Source: Betaproteobacteria bacterium | GTDB taxonomy: Bacteria > Pseudomonadota > Gammaproteobacteria > Burkholderiales > Rhodocyclaceae | Assembly: GCA_009777245.1 (NCBI GenBank) | Contig: WRMF01000004.1 | Location: 1 to 64,000 of the forward strand | DNA: 64,000 nt | Direction of reading: 5' to 3' | In this document: positions 52,601-62,337 of the stretch, in pieces | Layout: each line of letters starts with the position of its first letter | How positions within the stretch are numbered: position 1 is the first letter of the stretch | The notes under the pieces: generated by a model | What the model saw: the letters and a program-made list of their open reading frames with translations, nothing else | Databases searched by the model: none | Told to the model about the DNA's origin: nothing | Position numbers and translations under genes: made by a program

Positions 52601-52687
52601 GTGTGGGTTCCATCCTATGTGCAAGTATATGCTGGTATTTTACTCCATTTCATTAGCCTGCCGCACTCCAAAAATAGGTTTAACCCT

Positions 52688-53962
52688 TCAATTCCCGCCG
52701 GAGACTTTCGGCTTGTCCGCGTAAATCAACAAGGGGGGGGCGTCGGTGGTTATATTTTTCTCATCCACCACCACCGTTTCAACATTTTCCATGCCGGGGA
52801 GATCAAACATGGTATCGAGCAACACATCTTCAAGAATGGAGCGCAGGCCGCGCGCGCCGGTCTTTCGCTCCGTCGCCTTCTTCGCAATGGCGGTCAAGGC
52901 TGCCGGACGCATCTCCAGCGCCACGCCTTCCAGAGCAAACAGTTTTTGATATTGCTTGACCAGAGCGTTCCTGGGGGCGGAGAGAATTTCCACCAGCGCG
53001 TCTTCTTCCAGATCATCCAGGGTGGCGACAACCGGCAGACGCCCTATCAATTCAGGAATCAGGCCAAAGCGGATCAAGTCATCCGGCTCCACGTCACGCA
53101 TGATGTCGCCCACGCCTTTACGTTCTTCCTTGCTTTGCACCAGCGCGTTAAAGCCGATGCCGCCTTTTTCGGAACGTTCCTTGATGATTTTTTCCAGGCC
53201 GTCAAAGGCTCCGCCGCAAATGAACAGAATGTTGGTCGTGTCAATCTGGAGAAAATCCTGATTGGGATGCTTGCGCCCGCCCTGCGGCGGCACGGAAGCA
53301 ATCGTGCCCTCTATCAGCTTCAACAACGCCTGTTGCACGCCCTCGCCGGAAACGTCGCGGGTAATCGAAGGGTTTTCCGAACGGCGCGAAATTTTGTCAA
53401 TCTCGTCAATATAGACAATGCCCTGCTCCGCCTTGGCGACGTTGTACTCGCACTTTTGCAGGAGCTTCTGGATGATGTTCTCCACATCTTCGCCGACATA
53501 ACCCGCTTCGGTAAGCGTGGTGGCATCCGCCAGAACGAACGGAACATTCAATTTACGCGCCAGCGTTTGCGCGAGCAAGGTCTTGCCGGAGCCGGTGGGG
53601 CCGATCAGAAGGATGTTGCTCTTGGAGAGTTCCACATCGTCATAGTCCCCGGCTCCCTGGACGCGCAGGCGTTTGTAATGGTTATAGAGCGCCACCGCAA
53701 GAATGCGCTTGGCCTCTTCCTGACCAATGACATAATCGTCGAGGTGAGCGGCGATTTCGCGCGGGGTCGGCAATTCGTCCGCCTGGGGCTGAATATCCCC
53801 CGGCGCGTCGTCGCGCACAATGTCATTGCAAAGGGCGATGCACTCGTCGCAGATGAACATGGGAGGAGGCCCGGAAATGAGCTTTTTCACCTCATGCTGG
53901 CTCTTGCTGCAAAACGAGCAATACAAGAGCTTTTCCTTGCCGCCGTCTTTCTTGTCCGCCAT
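52688..53962 (-). CDS. clpX: ClpX ATPase subunit of ClpXP
   Basis: A 424-aa AAA+ unfoldase. N-terminal C4 zinc finger ([27 protein letters not shown]), Walker [14 protein letters not shown], the [11 protein letters not shown] pore region, Walker [12 protein letters not shown], and the [14 protein letters not shown] and [10 protein letters not shown] sensor regions. It recognises tagged substrates and feeds ClpP. It is 27 nt after clpP in the tig-clpP-clpX order. The island follows its stop. Confidence 0.97.
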   Translation of the reverse strand: MADKKDGGKEKLLYCSFCSKSQHEVKKLISGPPPMFICDECIALCNDIVRDDAPGDIQPQADELPTPREIAAHLDDYVIGQEEAKRILAVALYNHYKRLRVQGAGDYDDVELSKSNILLIGPTGSGKTLLAQTLARKLNVPFVLADATTLTEAGYVGEDVENIIQKLLQKCEYNVAKAEQGIVYIDEIDKISRRSENPSITRDVSGEGVQQALLKLIEGTIASVPPQGGRKHPNQDFLQIDTTNILFICGGAFDGLEKIIKERSEKGGIGFNALVQSKEERKGVGDIMRDVEPDDLIRFGLIPELIGRLPVVATLDDLEEDALVEILSAPRNALVKQYQKLFALEGVALEMRPAALTAIAKKATERKTGARGLRSILEDVLLDTMFDLPGMENVETVVVDEKNITTDAPPLLIYADKPKVSGGN

Positions 53963-53989
53963 GTCAGTTTCTCCGCTGAAAGTTGGTGG

Positions 53990-54631
53990 TTATTGCGCCT
54001 CTGAACGCCGCGCGAGCACCTGATCAATCAGGCCATACTCCGCCGCTTCGGCAGCGGACAGAAAATTATCCCGATCGGTATCTTTTTCGATACGCTCGAT
54101 TGGTTGACCAGTATGCTCGGCCATAATGCGATTCAGCTTCTCGCGGATAGAGAGAATTTCCCTGGCGTGAATGGCAATATCGGAAGCCTGGCCGCGAAAG
54201 CCGCCCAGCGGCTGATGGATCATCATCCGCGAATTGGGTAGCGCAAAGCGTTTGCCCTTTGCGCCCGCGCATAGCAGAAACGCCCCCATTGAAGCGGCCT
54301 GCCCCATGCAAAGCGTTGAGACATCCGGCTTGACGAACTGCATGGTGTCGTAAATGGACAAACCTGCCGTCACCGACCCGCCCGGCGAATTGATGTAGAG
54401 GGCAATATCCTTGTCGGGGTTTTCCGCTTCCAGAAACAGAAGCTGCGCCACGACCAGATTGGCCGTCTCGTCCGTCACTGTTCCTACCAGAAATACCACC
54501 CGCTCTTTCAGCAATCGGGAATAAATGTCATAGGCGCGCTCGCCGCGCCCGCTCTGCTCCACCACCATAGGCACCAGGCCCAGCGCATGTGGTAATGAAT
54601 CCGGCAGATCAGGAAAATCGTTATGCGTCAT
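53990..54631 (-). CDS. clpP: ClpP serine protease subunit
   Basis: A 213-aa caseinolytic protease. Catalytic triad context is present: Ser in [13 protein letters not shown], His in [11 protein letters not shown], Asp in the [12 protein letters not shown] region. It forms the double-heptamer chamber fed by ClpX. Normal length and position between tig and clpX. Confidence 0.97.
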   Translation of the reverse strand: MTHNDFPDLPDSLPHALGLVPMVVEQSGRGERAYDIYSRLLKERVVFLVGTVTDETANLVVAQLLFLEAENPDKDIALYINSPGGSVTAGLSIYDTMQFVKPDVSTLCMGQAASMGAFLLCAGAKGKRFALPNSRMMIHQPLGGFRGQASDIAIHAREILSIREKLNRIMAEHTGQPIERIEKDTDRDNFLSAAEAAEYGLIDQVLARRSEAQ

Positions 54632-54681
54632 GCTGTTCTTCTCATAGAGTGGGTTATTAAAAGTCAGGGAGAACGCCTTGC

Positions 54682-54709
54682 TACCCTCTCCCGCTTGCGG
54701 GAGAGGGTA
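54682..54709. repeat. REP-type hairpin between tig and clpP
   Basis: TACCCTCTCCCGC pairs with GCGGGAGAGGGTA around a TT loop, in the 160-nt tig-clpP gap. Related CTCTCCC/GGGAGAGG sequence is seen near 7,320, 33,910 and 46,470. It may modulate read-through from tig into clpP. Confidence 0.6.
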
Positions 54710-54791
54710 TGCGTTTGCGGCATTTCAGGCATTATCTCTTGTATTTTCATGCTCCTGTCAGTCTCTTTATCCAATGACCATAAATGCAAAA

Positions 54792-56102
54792 TCAGGCGGC
54801 GGGCTGATTCATCAGCGCATCAAAGGCAATGGGCTGTTCCGTGACATTGACAAGGGAGAGCGCCCACGCCACCACGTTTTGTTCTACCGCCAGCGTCTCC
54901 GCGTCCGACAGCCGACTCGGATCGGCGTAATACCATTTCACCACTTCCTCCGGTTTTTCGTAGGTCTCCGCCGCTTCTTCGACCAGGGCGCGAACCTGCT
55001 CCTTGCTTGCGTGGAGTTTTTCCCGCTTCACGATCTCCGCGAAAATGAGACCCAACGCCACCCGGCGTTTGGCCTTTTCCGTAAACCATGAAAGCTGCGC
55101 CGGATAATCCTTGGATTTGATGCCGCGCGCTTCCATGTCTTCCTCTGCCGCCTGCATCATCCTGCCCGCTTCCTGCTCGACCAATGTATTGGGCACGGAA
55201 ATGGGATTGGCGGCGAGGAGCGCGTCCATCACCTGCGTCTGAACGCGGGCTTCAAGACGTTTTTTGACCTCGCGTTTCAGATTGCCTTCGACTTCGGCGC
55301 GCATCCTGGCAATGTCTCCGTCTTGAACGCCCAGCTCGCGCGCAAAATCCGCATTCACTTCCGGCAGGGAAGGAGCCATTACTTGCTTTACCTTCACTTC
55401 AAAGCGCACTGCCTGCCCTGCCAAATCCTTTGCGAAGTAATCGGCGGGGAAAGTAATGTCGAACGCCTTTTCCTCACCGGCGTTCATGCCTTCCACCGCT
55501 TCTTCAAACGCGGACAGCATCATCCCCCGTCCAAGGACGAACGGATAATCATTAGCCTCGCCGCCCTGAAATGGTTTGTCGTCCTTTTTGCCCAGAAAAT
55601 CAATGACTACCCGGTCTTCCTTTGCCGCCGGACGATCTGCGGCGGCATAGCGAACCCTCTGCTTGCGGAAAATTTCAATCGCTTGATCAACCTCGGCGTC
55701 CCCGATTTCCAGGGTATGCCGCTCGATTTTCACGCCCGACAAATCGCCTGGCGTAAATTCAGGATAAACCTCGAATATGGCGGAAAAGACCAGTTCGTTC
55801 TCGCTGCTTGCCGGAGTCTTTTCTTCGATGCGGGGAAAGCCCGCGACATTGAGATTCTGCGCGGTGACGAGCTTGTGGAAGACTTCCCGCAATGTCTCGG
55901 ATAGCGCGTCATGCCGCGCTCTTTCGCCAAACTGCTGCCGCAACATGGAGAGAGGAACCTTGCCGGGACGAAAGCCGGGAATCTTCGCGTTCTTCCCCAT
56001 GCGCTTGATACGCTCGTCGGTAGCGCGCGCGAGTTCGACGCGGTCAACGACAAGCTCCAGATTGCGTTCCAGAGGGTTAGCGGTTGAAGCGGTGTTTTCC
56101 AT
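54792..56102 (-). CDS. tig: Trigger factor
   Basis: A 436-aa ribosome-associated chaperone and peptidyl-prolyl isomerase. The ribosome-binding signature GFRPGKVPLSMLRQQFG lies near residue 45, an FKBP-like domain at about 150-245 (EDRVVIDFLGKKDDKPFQGG, PADYFAKDLAGQ), and a long helical C-terminal substrate domain. First gene of the tig-clpP-clpX cluster. The upstream ~200 nt before slt contain its probable promoter; I saw no strong consensus. Confidence 0.96.
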   Translation of the reverse strand: MENTASTANPLERNLELVVDRVELARATDERIKRMGKNAKIPGFRPGKVPLSMLRQQFGERARHDALSETLREVFHKLVTAQNLNVAGFPRIEEKTPASSENELVFSAIFEVYPEFTPGDLSGVKIERHTLEIGDAEVDQAIEIFRKQRVRYAAADRPAAKEDRVVIDFLGKKDDKPFQGGEANDYPFVLGRGMMLSAFEEAVEGMNAGEEKAFDITFPADYFAKDLAGQAVRFEVKVKQVMAPSLPEVNADFARELGVQDGDIARMRAEVEGNLKREVKKRLEARVQTQVMDALLAANPISVPNTLVEQEAGRMMQAAEEDMEARGIKSKDYPAQLSWFTEKAKRRVALGLIFAEIVKREKLHASKEQVRALVEEAAETYEKPEEVVKWYYADPSRLSDAETLAVEQNVVAWALSLVNVTEQPIAFDALMNQPAA

Positions 56103-56300
56103 GAAAAGTCCTTAGAACAAACGCCGTTCGTTGCGCGACAGCGCAGTATGGCAAACGGCGTCAAAAGGGCGAATTATAACAAACCTATGGGGATGTTACA
56201 GGCTGGTGTGAGCGTCCCCACATAGCAGCGGTTGTTCAAATGGCACAAACCGCAACGACTGCCTTTGGCTAAGCCGCGTTTATGGGAGAGGGGAGAAACA

Positions 56301-58301
56301 TTACGGCAAATCGCTCTCCGCCCTCTCTCTGGCCGGAATCTTGCCCAGGCGAGCGTTCAACGAAGCGGGCTGGCCGCTAAAAAGCATGGCGTAGTAGACG
56401 GTGTTGCTCATGACTTTTTTGACGTAATCCCTGGTTTCGTCAAAGGGAATGGTCTCGATGTAGATTGTGGCGTCAAGCGGGGCTTCCGCGCGCCAGCGTT
56501 GCGCGCGCGAAGGGCCGGCGTTGTATGCGGCGGAAGCAAGCACCGGATGGTCGGAAAGGTCGCTCAAAACCATCCGCATGTAGCTGGTTCCGAGAAGCAG
56601 GTTGGTCTCCAGGTCATTGACATGGGCGTGGTTGTAGTCTTTCAGGCCGATTTTCTTTGCGACCCAGCGGGCGGTGGCAGGCATCAACTGCATGAGGCCG
56701 GATGCGCCCGCCGAGGATTTGGCCTGAATGATGAAACGGCTTTCCTGGCGCATAAGTCCGAATACCCAGGCATCGTCAACGTCCTGGGCGCGGGCGGCGG
56801 CGCGTACCTGAGCGTCAAAGGGAGCAAGGAAGCGCAACGTGTAGTCATGCTGATATTGCGTGCGGTTGGCGGTATTGATGGCGCGGTCGTAAATATGGTT
56901 TTCAAGCGCCAGGGTAGCGGCGGCAAGGAGTTGCCGGTCATCCATGTCCCGAATCGCCCAATTCCATTCCCGGACTGCTTCCAGACGAAAATCAAGCCGA
57001 AACAGAGCTAACGAGCGCTGAAGACCGGGATTGGCGCTGGCGGCGGCATATTCGGCGGAAGTGACGGGCGGAGCAAGAGCGGGGATCTGGATTGAACGCC
57101 CCAACTCCTCATCCGCCAGATTGCTGTAGAAATGCGACTCGCCGCGCACTTGCCGGAATTTGTCATAGGCATCGTTAAAGCGGCCTTCCGCCTTGTCGGC
57201 GCGGGCAAGCCAGTAAATCCAGGTCGGATCGTTCCTATGTTCTTCCGGCATATTCTCAATGGCTAAGCGTACCTGCGCCCAATTCTGCCGTCTCAACGCA
57301 GCGCGTACCCGCCATTCCCGCGCATCGGGCGAGAGCGTGGCCTGACTGCTCTTGCCAAACCAGTTCAGGGCTTCAGGCCGATGCCGACGCGCCCCGACGA
57401 GGGCTATTTGCCCCCAGCACCAGGCGGCGGCCTCTGCGCCGATGTTTTTCTGCCAGCGTTCCAGTTGGGTGACGGCAAGGTCAAGATTGTTGTTTGCCAG
57501 TCGGGAGATAGCCAGCGCGACGATTTCTTTCTGGGTGCGGGTAGTAACCGCTTCCGGCTTTTGCCGGTTGAGCCAGACGAGCGGCTTTTCCCATAACTCG
57601 GCAAACTGTTTGGCGTCAGGCTGCTCCTTCTTCGGCAGGGCGTTCAGAGTCTGCCGCGCGGCTTTCTGTTTGGCTCGCTCGGTCATGATACGCGCCCGCT
57701 GCCAGTACTGGTCGTCCGGTAGATATTCGCCCAGATGGAAAAAGAGAGCCTGGCAGCCTTCCGGCACATCCACAATGGCAAGCCACGGCTTTTGCGCTTC
57801 CAGAAACAGGACTGCTTCATTGGCCTTTTGGCGGCGCAGACGTAACTGAAGGTCAATGCAGGTAGCTTCCTGATCCGGGGATTGCAGGCGGGCAAAGAGG
57901 CGTTCCGCTTCCGTCCGGCGGTTGCCCCTGGCCAATTCTTTCAGCCAGTCGGTAATCAGGCGTTCCGCAAGATAGCTGTTTTTCTCCCGCGCCAAAAAGG
58001 CTTTGATGCCTGACTCGTCCGACTTTGCCAACCTTTGCCGCAGCAGGTAATAATCGGCGTAAGGAGTAAGGACATGCTCTGTGAGAGCCAGTTCATTGCG
58101 CAGACTTTCCAATCTGGCGCGGTTGCCGGTGCGAAATGCCTCTCGCGCCGCGATAAACAGCTGATCGCCTACCGCGGTTTCGGTTGCGGCAAGCTCAAGC
58201 GCGACGGGAGAAACGGGCGCGGCATGAGCGGGCGCGGCATGAGCGGCGGCGGCAAAACCAATAACGGCGCAGACAATGGCGGGCAAGAAAAACGGCTTCA
58301 T
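56301..58301 (-). CDS. slt: Soluble lytic murein transglycosylase
   Basis: A 666-aa periplasmic enzyme that cleaves MurNAc-GlcNAc bonds to 1,6-anhydro products. Signal peptide MKPFFLPAIVCAVIGFAAAAHA, a long alpha-helical superhelix (about 30-490), and a C-terminal SLT domain with the catalytic glutamate in GLMRQESRF followed by SSAGASGLMQLMPATA and ASAAYNAGPSRAQRW. The frame is open to 58415, but the signal peptide sets the start at 58301. It is divergent from the cyclo-ligase gene. Confidence 0.93.
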   Translation of the reverse strand: MKPFFLPAIVCAVIGFAAAAHAAPAHAAPVSPVALELAATETAVGDQLFIAAREAFRTGNRARLESLRNELALTEHVLTPYADYYLLRQRLAKSDESGIKAFLAREKNSYLAERLITDWLKELARGNRRTEAERLFARLQSPDQEATCIDLQLRLRRQKANEAVLFLEAQKPWLAIVDVPEGCQALFFHLGEYLPDDQYWQRARIMTERAKQKAARQTLNALPKKEQPDAKQFAELWEKPLVWLNRQKPEAVTTRTQKEIVALAISRLANNNLDLAVTQLERWQKNIGAEAAAWCWGQIALVGARRHRPEALNWFGKSSQATLSPDAREWRVRAALRRQNWAQVRLAIENMPEEHRNDPTWIYWLARADKAEGRFNDAYDKFRQVRGESHFYSNLADEELGRSIQIPALAPPVTSAEYAAASANPGLQRSLALFRLDFRLEAVREWNWAIRDMDDRQLLAAATLALENHIYDRAINTANRTQYQHDYTLRFLAPFDAQVRAAARAQDVDDAWVFGLMRQESRFIIQAKSSAGASGLMQLMPATARWVAKKIGLKDYNHAHVNDLETNLLLGTSYMRMVLSDLSDHPVLASAAYNAGPSRAQRWRAEAPLDATIYIETIPFDETRDYVKKVMSNTVYYAMLFSGQPASLNARLGKIPARERAESDLP

Positions 58302-58369
58302 ATAAACTGGACGAAAGGCAGGAAATAACGCAGCATAGCATGAAGATTGAGCTTTCGGTGGGCATTGCC

Positions 58370-58927
58370 ATGCGTATTGAAACCAGAAAACGTTGTCTTT
58401 TGGCGCGTGAGACACTTGCCGGGGATGAAGTCGCCCGCCGCTCGGCGTTCTTGACGGAACATCTGCTGCGGGCGTTTCCGCGCCCGCCGGGGGAGCGCGT
58501 CGCTTTTTACTGGCCGATGCGAAACGAGCCGGATGTTAGGCAGGCTATCCATGTCTGGCTGAAGATGGGGGTGACGGCGGCCTTGCCGGTTGTGCGCGGA
58601 CAATCGCTTGTTTTTCGCGTATGGCAGCCGGACTCAATGCTTCTGCCGGACGCAAAAGGCGTTCCCGCGCCGCGTGACGACGCGCCGGAAGTCATACCGG
58701 ATGCGCTCTTGATACCGCTAAATGCTTTTGATGCGCTAGGATTCCGCCTGGGGTACGGCGGCGGATTTTTTGATCGCGCCCTGGCCGCCATGACCGCAAA
58801 AGCCGCCCGACCGCTTGCTATCGGTATCGGCTTTGAGCTTGGTCGGGTGGATGATGTGGAGCCACAACCGCACGATCAGCCGATGGACTGGCTGATTACG
58901 GAAGCGGGGTTCTGGCGGGTAGCCTAA
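58370..58927 (+). CDS. fau: 5-formyltetrahydrofolate cyclo-ligase
   Basis: Converts 5-formyl-THF to 5,10-methenyl-THF with ATP. About 185 aa from MRIETRKRCLLAR (an ATG at 58340 would add ten residues). Motifs: REtLAGDEVARRSAF, VAFYWPMRNEPDVR, and the C-terminal LIPLNAFDALGFRLGYGGGFFDRAL that binds ATP. The divergent arrangement with slt leaves about 70 nt for both promoters. In many proteobacteria it follows the 6S RNA gene; I did not see a 6S RNA here. Confidence 0.9.
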   Translation: MRIETRKRCLLARETLAGDEVARRSAFLTEHLLRAFPRPPGERVAFYWPMRNEPDVRQAIHVWLKMGVTAALPVVRGQSLVFRVWQPDSMLLPDAKGVPAPRDDAPEVIPDALLIPLNAFDALGFRLGYGGGFFDRALAAMTAKAARPLAIGIGFELGRVDDVEPQPHDQPMDWLITEAGFWRVA

Positions 58928-58930
58928 GCG

Positions 58931-59086
58931 TCAACTTCCGCCTAACGCCTTGCGGTTGCGCGCCTGGCATTCGGCCTGATAAACCAGACGCATCATGTGG
59001 GTTCCTTTGCCCCGAAACATACGTTTGGCGGTTTTGGACAGACAGCGGCGTTCTATGGAAGAACGGCGGGTACGGGTAATCGCCAT
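58931..59086 (-). CDS. Small basic hypothetical protein (51 aa)
   Basis: Not recognised. The ATG at 59086 follows a good GGAGAATG ribosome site. The product, starting MAITRTRRSSIERRCLSKTA, is strongly basic (about 14 Arg/Lys) with two cysteines, and ends 3 nt from the cyclo-ligase stop, so the two converge. It resembles neither S21 nor other small ribosomal proteins that I know. Size and charge would suit RNA binding or a leftover fragment. Confidence 0.45.
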   Translation of the reverse strand: MAITRTRRSSIERRCLSKTAKRMFRGKGTHMMRLVYQAECQARNRKALGGS

Positions 59087-59239
59087 GATTTCATTCTCCG
59101 AAAAATGGGGTGAGGCGAAGCCAAACCCCAAAAGCGCCAGATTCTAGGCGGACTGGGCGTTTTCGTCAATATCCGGCTGGCGGATCGTATGCCGTGTTAG
59201 CCGGATAAAAAAATAAATTCGATTTTTTACAAATTTTTC

Positions 59240-59266
59240 TAAAGTTTTTTTTTGTGCTGCCGTAAA
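59240..59266 (+). promoter_or_regulatory. Flagellar sigma-28 (FliA) promoter of fliC
   Basis: TAAA at 59240-59243, a 15-nt spacer, and GCCGTAAA at 59259-59266. This matches the sigma-28 consensus TAAA-N15-GCCGATAA except for two positions, about 72 nt before the fliC ATG. Confidence 0.75.
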
Positions 59267-59338
59267 AGGGTACGAGCAGGCGAAAATGGCATGAACGCCT
59301 GACAGTTTTTTTTAATACCTTTCATGAAGGAGAACGAA

Positions 59339-60157
59339 ATGCCACAAATTATTAACACCAATGTCCAGTCACTGAACTCGCAACGCGCTCTGGACGCTTC
59401 CCAAACCGCGCTGTTTACCGCGCTGCAACGTTTGTCTTCCGGTCTTCGGGTCAACAGCTCCAAGGACGATGCCGCTGGTCTTGCGGTAGCGGAAAAGATG
59501 AACGCCCAGGCGCGCGGCATGTCGGTCGCCATTCGGAACGCCAACGACGGCATTTCTCTGGCGCAAACCGCCGAGGCCGGAATGAACGTCGTCTCCTCGC
59601 ACTTGCAGCGGATGCGCGAACTTGCGGTGCAGTCGGCTTCCGGTCAGTACGACGCGGATAACCGCTCCGCGCTGGATACCGAATTCCAGCAACTGGCCAG
59701 CGAAATCAACCGGGTAATCAGCGCCACCAACTTCAATGGGCAGCAGCTTCTGGACGGCACTTACTCTGGCGGAATCAACTTCCAGGTCGGCGCGACAACC
59801 ACGGCGGAATCGCAGATTGCAATTTCAATTGCCCAGGTATCCGTAAGCGCAGGCGCCATCACAGGATCTACCGGAGATGCCGCGCTTTCCGCGATTTCGG
59901 CGCTGGATCAGACGATTGACCAAATCAACAACAACCGCGCGTCCTTGGGAGCGATTCAAAACCGTTTTGAAGGCGTACTCACCCAGCTTGCAGCCGCGCG
60001 TGAAAACGCCGTCGCTGCCAGAAGCCGGATCATGGACGCCGACTACGCTGCGGAAACGGCCAACCTTGCCCGTGCGCAGATTCTGCAGCAGGCCGGTGTT
60101 GCGATGGTGGCGCAGGCCAACGCCTTGCCACAGAACGTGCTCTCGCTATTGCGATGA
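59339..60157 (+). CDS. fliC: Flagellin
   Basis: The filament subunit, 272 aa, starting MPQIINTNVQSLNSQRALDA. The conserved D0/D1 N-terminal region (about 1-140, LSSGLRVNSSKDDAAGLAVAEKM) and C-terminal region (about 190-272, ENAVAARSRIMDADYAAETANL, QANALPQNVLSLLR) are almost joined. The variable D2/D3 part is reduced to about 45 Gly/Thr/Ser-rich residues, so it is a minimal flagellin. An AAGGAG site precedes the ATG. A GC-rich hairpin at 60188-60214 follows the stop but lacks a T-run. Confidence 0.95.
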   Translation: MPQIINTNVQSLNSQRALDASQTALFTALQRLSSGLRVNSSKDDAAGLAVAEKMNAQARGMSVAIRNANDGISLAQTAEAGMNVVSSHLQRMRELAVQSASGQYDADNRSALDTEFQQLASEINRVISATNFNGQQLLDGTYSGGINFQVGATTTAESQIAISIAQVSVSAGAITGSTGDAALSAISALDQTIDQINNNRASLGAIQNRFEGVLTQLAAARENAVAARSRIMDADYAAETANLARAQILQQAGVAMVAQANALPQNVLSLLR

Positions 60158-60350
60158 GCCTATGAACGGTCGTTCATCCTGAAAAAAGCGCGGCGGGCGA
60201 AAACCCTGCCGCGCCTTCAGGCACATCTAGGCATTGCCCTGAACGAAAGGACTTTTGTTCAGGACAATCCCCGGAACCGCCGGATTCGGCGAATTTATGG
60301 AGATTGGATGAAAAGGGGCTTGATAGTCCCACGAACCAAAGGAGAAGATC

Positions 60351-60914
60351 ATGGAAATCACCGGCATTGGAGGAGCAACTCCCGTTGCTCCTGTTCCGCA
60401 AAGCCCGCAGCAGGGCCGGGCGCCAGTCGCGCCGGTCAGCCGGGAAACCATGGCTGACAACGCAGGCGTCAGCAAAGGCGCGGCAGACGGCGCCAGACAG
60501 GCTCCGCCGGTCAATGCGCCGGTCGTGGGCAAGGAAGAAGCAGGCGCGTCCGGTTGGCGTCAACCGGGCGTGGAGGCGGAGAGCGTCGTAAGCAGCCAGG
60601 CGCGGCGCGGACAAGCCGCCTCGCAACCGGGCGCGGCAACGGAAAACCGTACCATGAGTCCGGCAGAAGAAGCGGAGAAGGCAAAACAAGAAATGGCAGA
60701 GCTGCGAAGCAGCGTGGAATCCCTGAACCAGTTCGTCATGCCCTACAACAATTCGCTGAACTTCTCGATAGACCAGGATACCGGTCGCCTCATCGTCAAG
60801 GTTGTTGATAACGAAACGCAGGAAGTCATCAAGCAAATACCTTCCGAGGAAGCCGTAAAACTCGCGCGTTCCCTGGAACAGTTGCAAGGCTTGCTTGTCC
60901 GGCAAAAGGCATGA
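60351..60914 (+). CDS. flaG: FlaG-family flagellar protein
   Basis: A 187-aa cytosolic protein. The first 110 residues are low-complexity Pro/Ala/Gly and Gln-rich. The conserved FlaG domain fills the last 75 residues (LNFSIDQDTGRLIVKVVDNE, then VIKQIPSEEAVKLARSLEQL). FlaG affects filament length in other bacteria; the mechanism is not established. It is between fliC and fliD, the standard place. The disordered N-terminus is longer than usual. Confidence 0.88.
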   Translation: MEITGIGGATPVAPVPQSPQQGRAPVAPVSRETMADNAGVSKGAADGARQAPPVNAPVVGKEEAGASGWRQPGVEAESVVSSQARRGQAASQPGAATENRTMSPAEEAEKAKQEMAELRSSVESLNQFVMPYNNSLNFSIDQDTGRLIVKVVDNETQEVIKQIPSEEAVKLARSLEQLQGLLVRQKA

Positions 60915-60957
60915 TTCCTGCTGACACATACACATTTGAACTTACAAGGAGAAAACC

Positions 60958-62277
60958 ATGGCTAACATATCCGCACTTGGCGTAGGAGCCGGCATGGATC
61001 TGGGAGGGTTACTGGACAGCCTGATGGCGCTTGAAAGAAGGCCAATGGCGCTCCTGCAAAACCAGGTATCCTCCCATAACTCTACAATTTCCGCCCTTGG
61101 CTTGTTGAGCAGCAGACTGTCCGGCTTGCGAACGGCGGCGCAAAATCTGGTGCCATCCGCCCTGCAAACGCCGATGGAAAAATTTGCCACCTACAAAGGC
61201 AGCCTTGGCGATGAAAAAGCAGGCTCCGTGACGGTGGGCGAAGGCGCAGTAGCGGGAAATTACAAACTGGAGATTGAAAGCCTCGCCAAAGGCCAGAAGA
61301 CCATAGCTTCCAGTGTGAATGCCGCTGGCGGTACGCTCTCGTTCAACTTCACGAATTCTGATAACAATTTCTCGATTGATGTCGCGGCAAACACGAGCAT
61401 GGCAGACGTTGCCAAGGCCATCAACGCGAAAAACGGGAATGTCAGCGCGACAATGGTCGGCGACCAGATGATCCTTACCGGCAAGGAAGGCGCGAGCAAC
61501 GCATTCACCGTAGGCGGCGGAGTTCTGAATGTGGCCTCGATAAACAATCAGGAAGCATCAAGCGCGGTAATCAGAATTGATGGCATTGAAGTCTCCAGTG
61601 ACAGCAACAAGATCAGCGACGCGCTCGCAGGCGTGACCATTGATCTTGCCGCCAACGCAAGCAATGGGATGACGACTACCCTCTCCATCACCAAGAACAG
61701 CGATGAGAAGCTGCAAGCGTCCCTGGAGGCTTTCGTCAAGGCGTTCAATGATGCCGTAGGCACCATGAAAACGCTTGGCTCCTACGATAAAGAAACCCAG
61801 TTGGCAGGACCGTTGCAGGGCAAAAGCATTCTGCGCGATGCCGAGTCAATGCTCTCCAAACTGGTTTTTGATACCAAGTCCAGTGATGGCAACCTTTCCC
61901 TTTCCGCCCTCGGCATTTCTTTCGGCAAGAGCGCGGACGGAACGCTCTCGCTGGATGTCGACAAGCTGAAGGCTGCAATAGCCGCCAACCCCGAAGGAGT
62001 CGCCAAATTCGCATCCGAAATCGGCAAGAAGTTTGACGAAACTCTGGATCAGGTGGTCGGCACGGGAGGGCGTATTGATTCGAGCAGGGACAGCATCAAC
62101 TCAAGCATCAGGATGCTGGAAAAACAGGCCGAAGCGATGGAAAAACGAATGGAGTTGGTCGAGGCTCGTTATCGCGCCCAATTTACCGCGCTGGATACTC
62201 TGGTCGCCAAGATGAACTCCACCAGCAGTTGGCTGGCGCAAACGCTGGCGGGCATGGCGCCAAGCAATACTTCCTGA
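60958..62277 (+). CDS. fliD: Flagellar filament cap protein FliD
   Basis: A 439-aa hook-associated protein 2 that caps the filament and promotes flagellin assembly. N-terminal ISALGVGAGMDLGGLLDSLMALERRPMALL helix, a beta-rich middle, and the C-terminal coiled region (QAEAMEKRMELVEARYRAQFTALDTLVAKMNSTSSWLAQTL) typical of FliD. An AAGGAG site precedes the start. An intrinsic terminator follows. Confidence 0.94.
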   Translation: MANISALGVGAGMDLGGLLDSLMALERRPMALLQNQVSSHNSTISALGLLSSRLSGLRTAAQNLVPSALQTPMEKFATYKGSLGDEKAGSVTVGEGAVAGNYKLEIESLAKGQKTIASSVNAAGGTLSFNFTNSDNNFSIDVAANTSMADVAKAINAKNGNVSATMVGDQMILTGKEGASNAFTVGGGVLNVASINNQEASSAVIRIDGIEVSSDSNKISDALAGVTIDLAANASNGMTTTLSITKNSDEKLQASLEAFVKAFNDAVGTMKTLGSYDKETQLAGPLQGKSILRDAESMLSKLVFDTKSSDGNLSLSALGISFGKSADGTLSLDVDKLKAAIAANPEGVAKFASEIGKKFDETLDQVVGTGGRIDSSRDSINSSIRMLEKQAEAMEKRMELVEARYRAQFTALDTLVAKMNSTSSWLAQTLAGMAPSNTS

Positions 62278-62303
62278 CCGGACGCAATTCCTGACCAAAC
62301 GCG

Positions 62304-62332
62304 AAAAAGCGGGCATTACGCCCGCTTTTTTT
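62304..62332. terminator. Bidirectional intrinsic terminator between fliD and vapC
   Basis: GCGGGC pairs with GCCCGC around ATTAC, with AAAAA before and TTTTTTT after. It therefore works for fliD (+) and the converging vapC (-). Confidence 0.85.
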
Positions 62333-62337
62333 GCCGG

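Noticed and set aside
51932-54004. 690-codon open frame on the plus strand
   Set aside because: Lies antisense to clpX and the DUF3289-like gene, whose products are recognisable. The composition (FF, HH, Q-rich runs) is that of a shadow frame.
60188-60214. Terminator after fliC
   Set aside because: A good GC-rich hairpin (GCGCGGC/GCCGCGC) is present but is followed by CTTCAG, not a T-run, so I do not call it a terminator.
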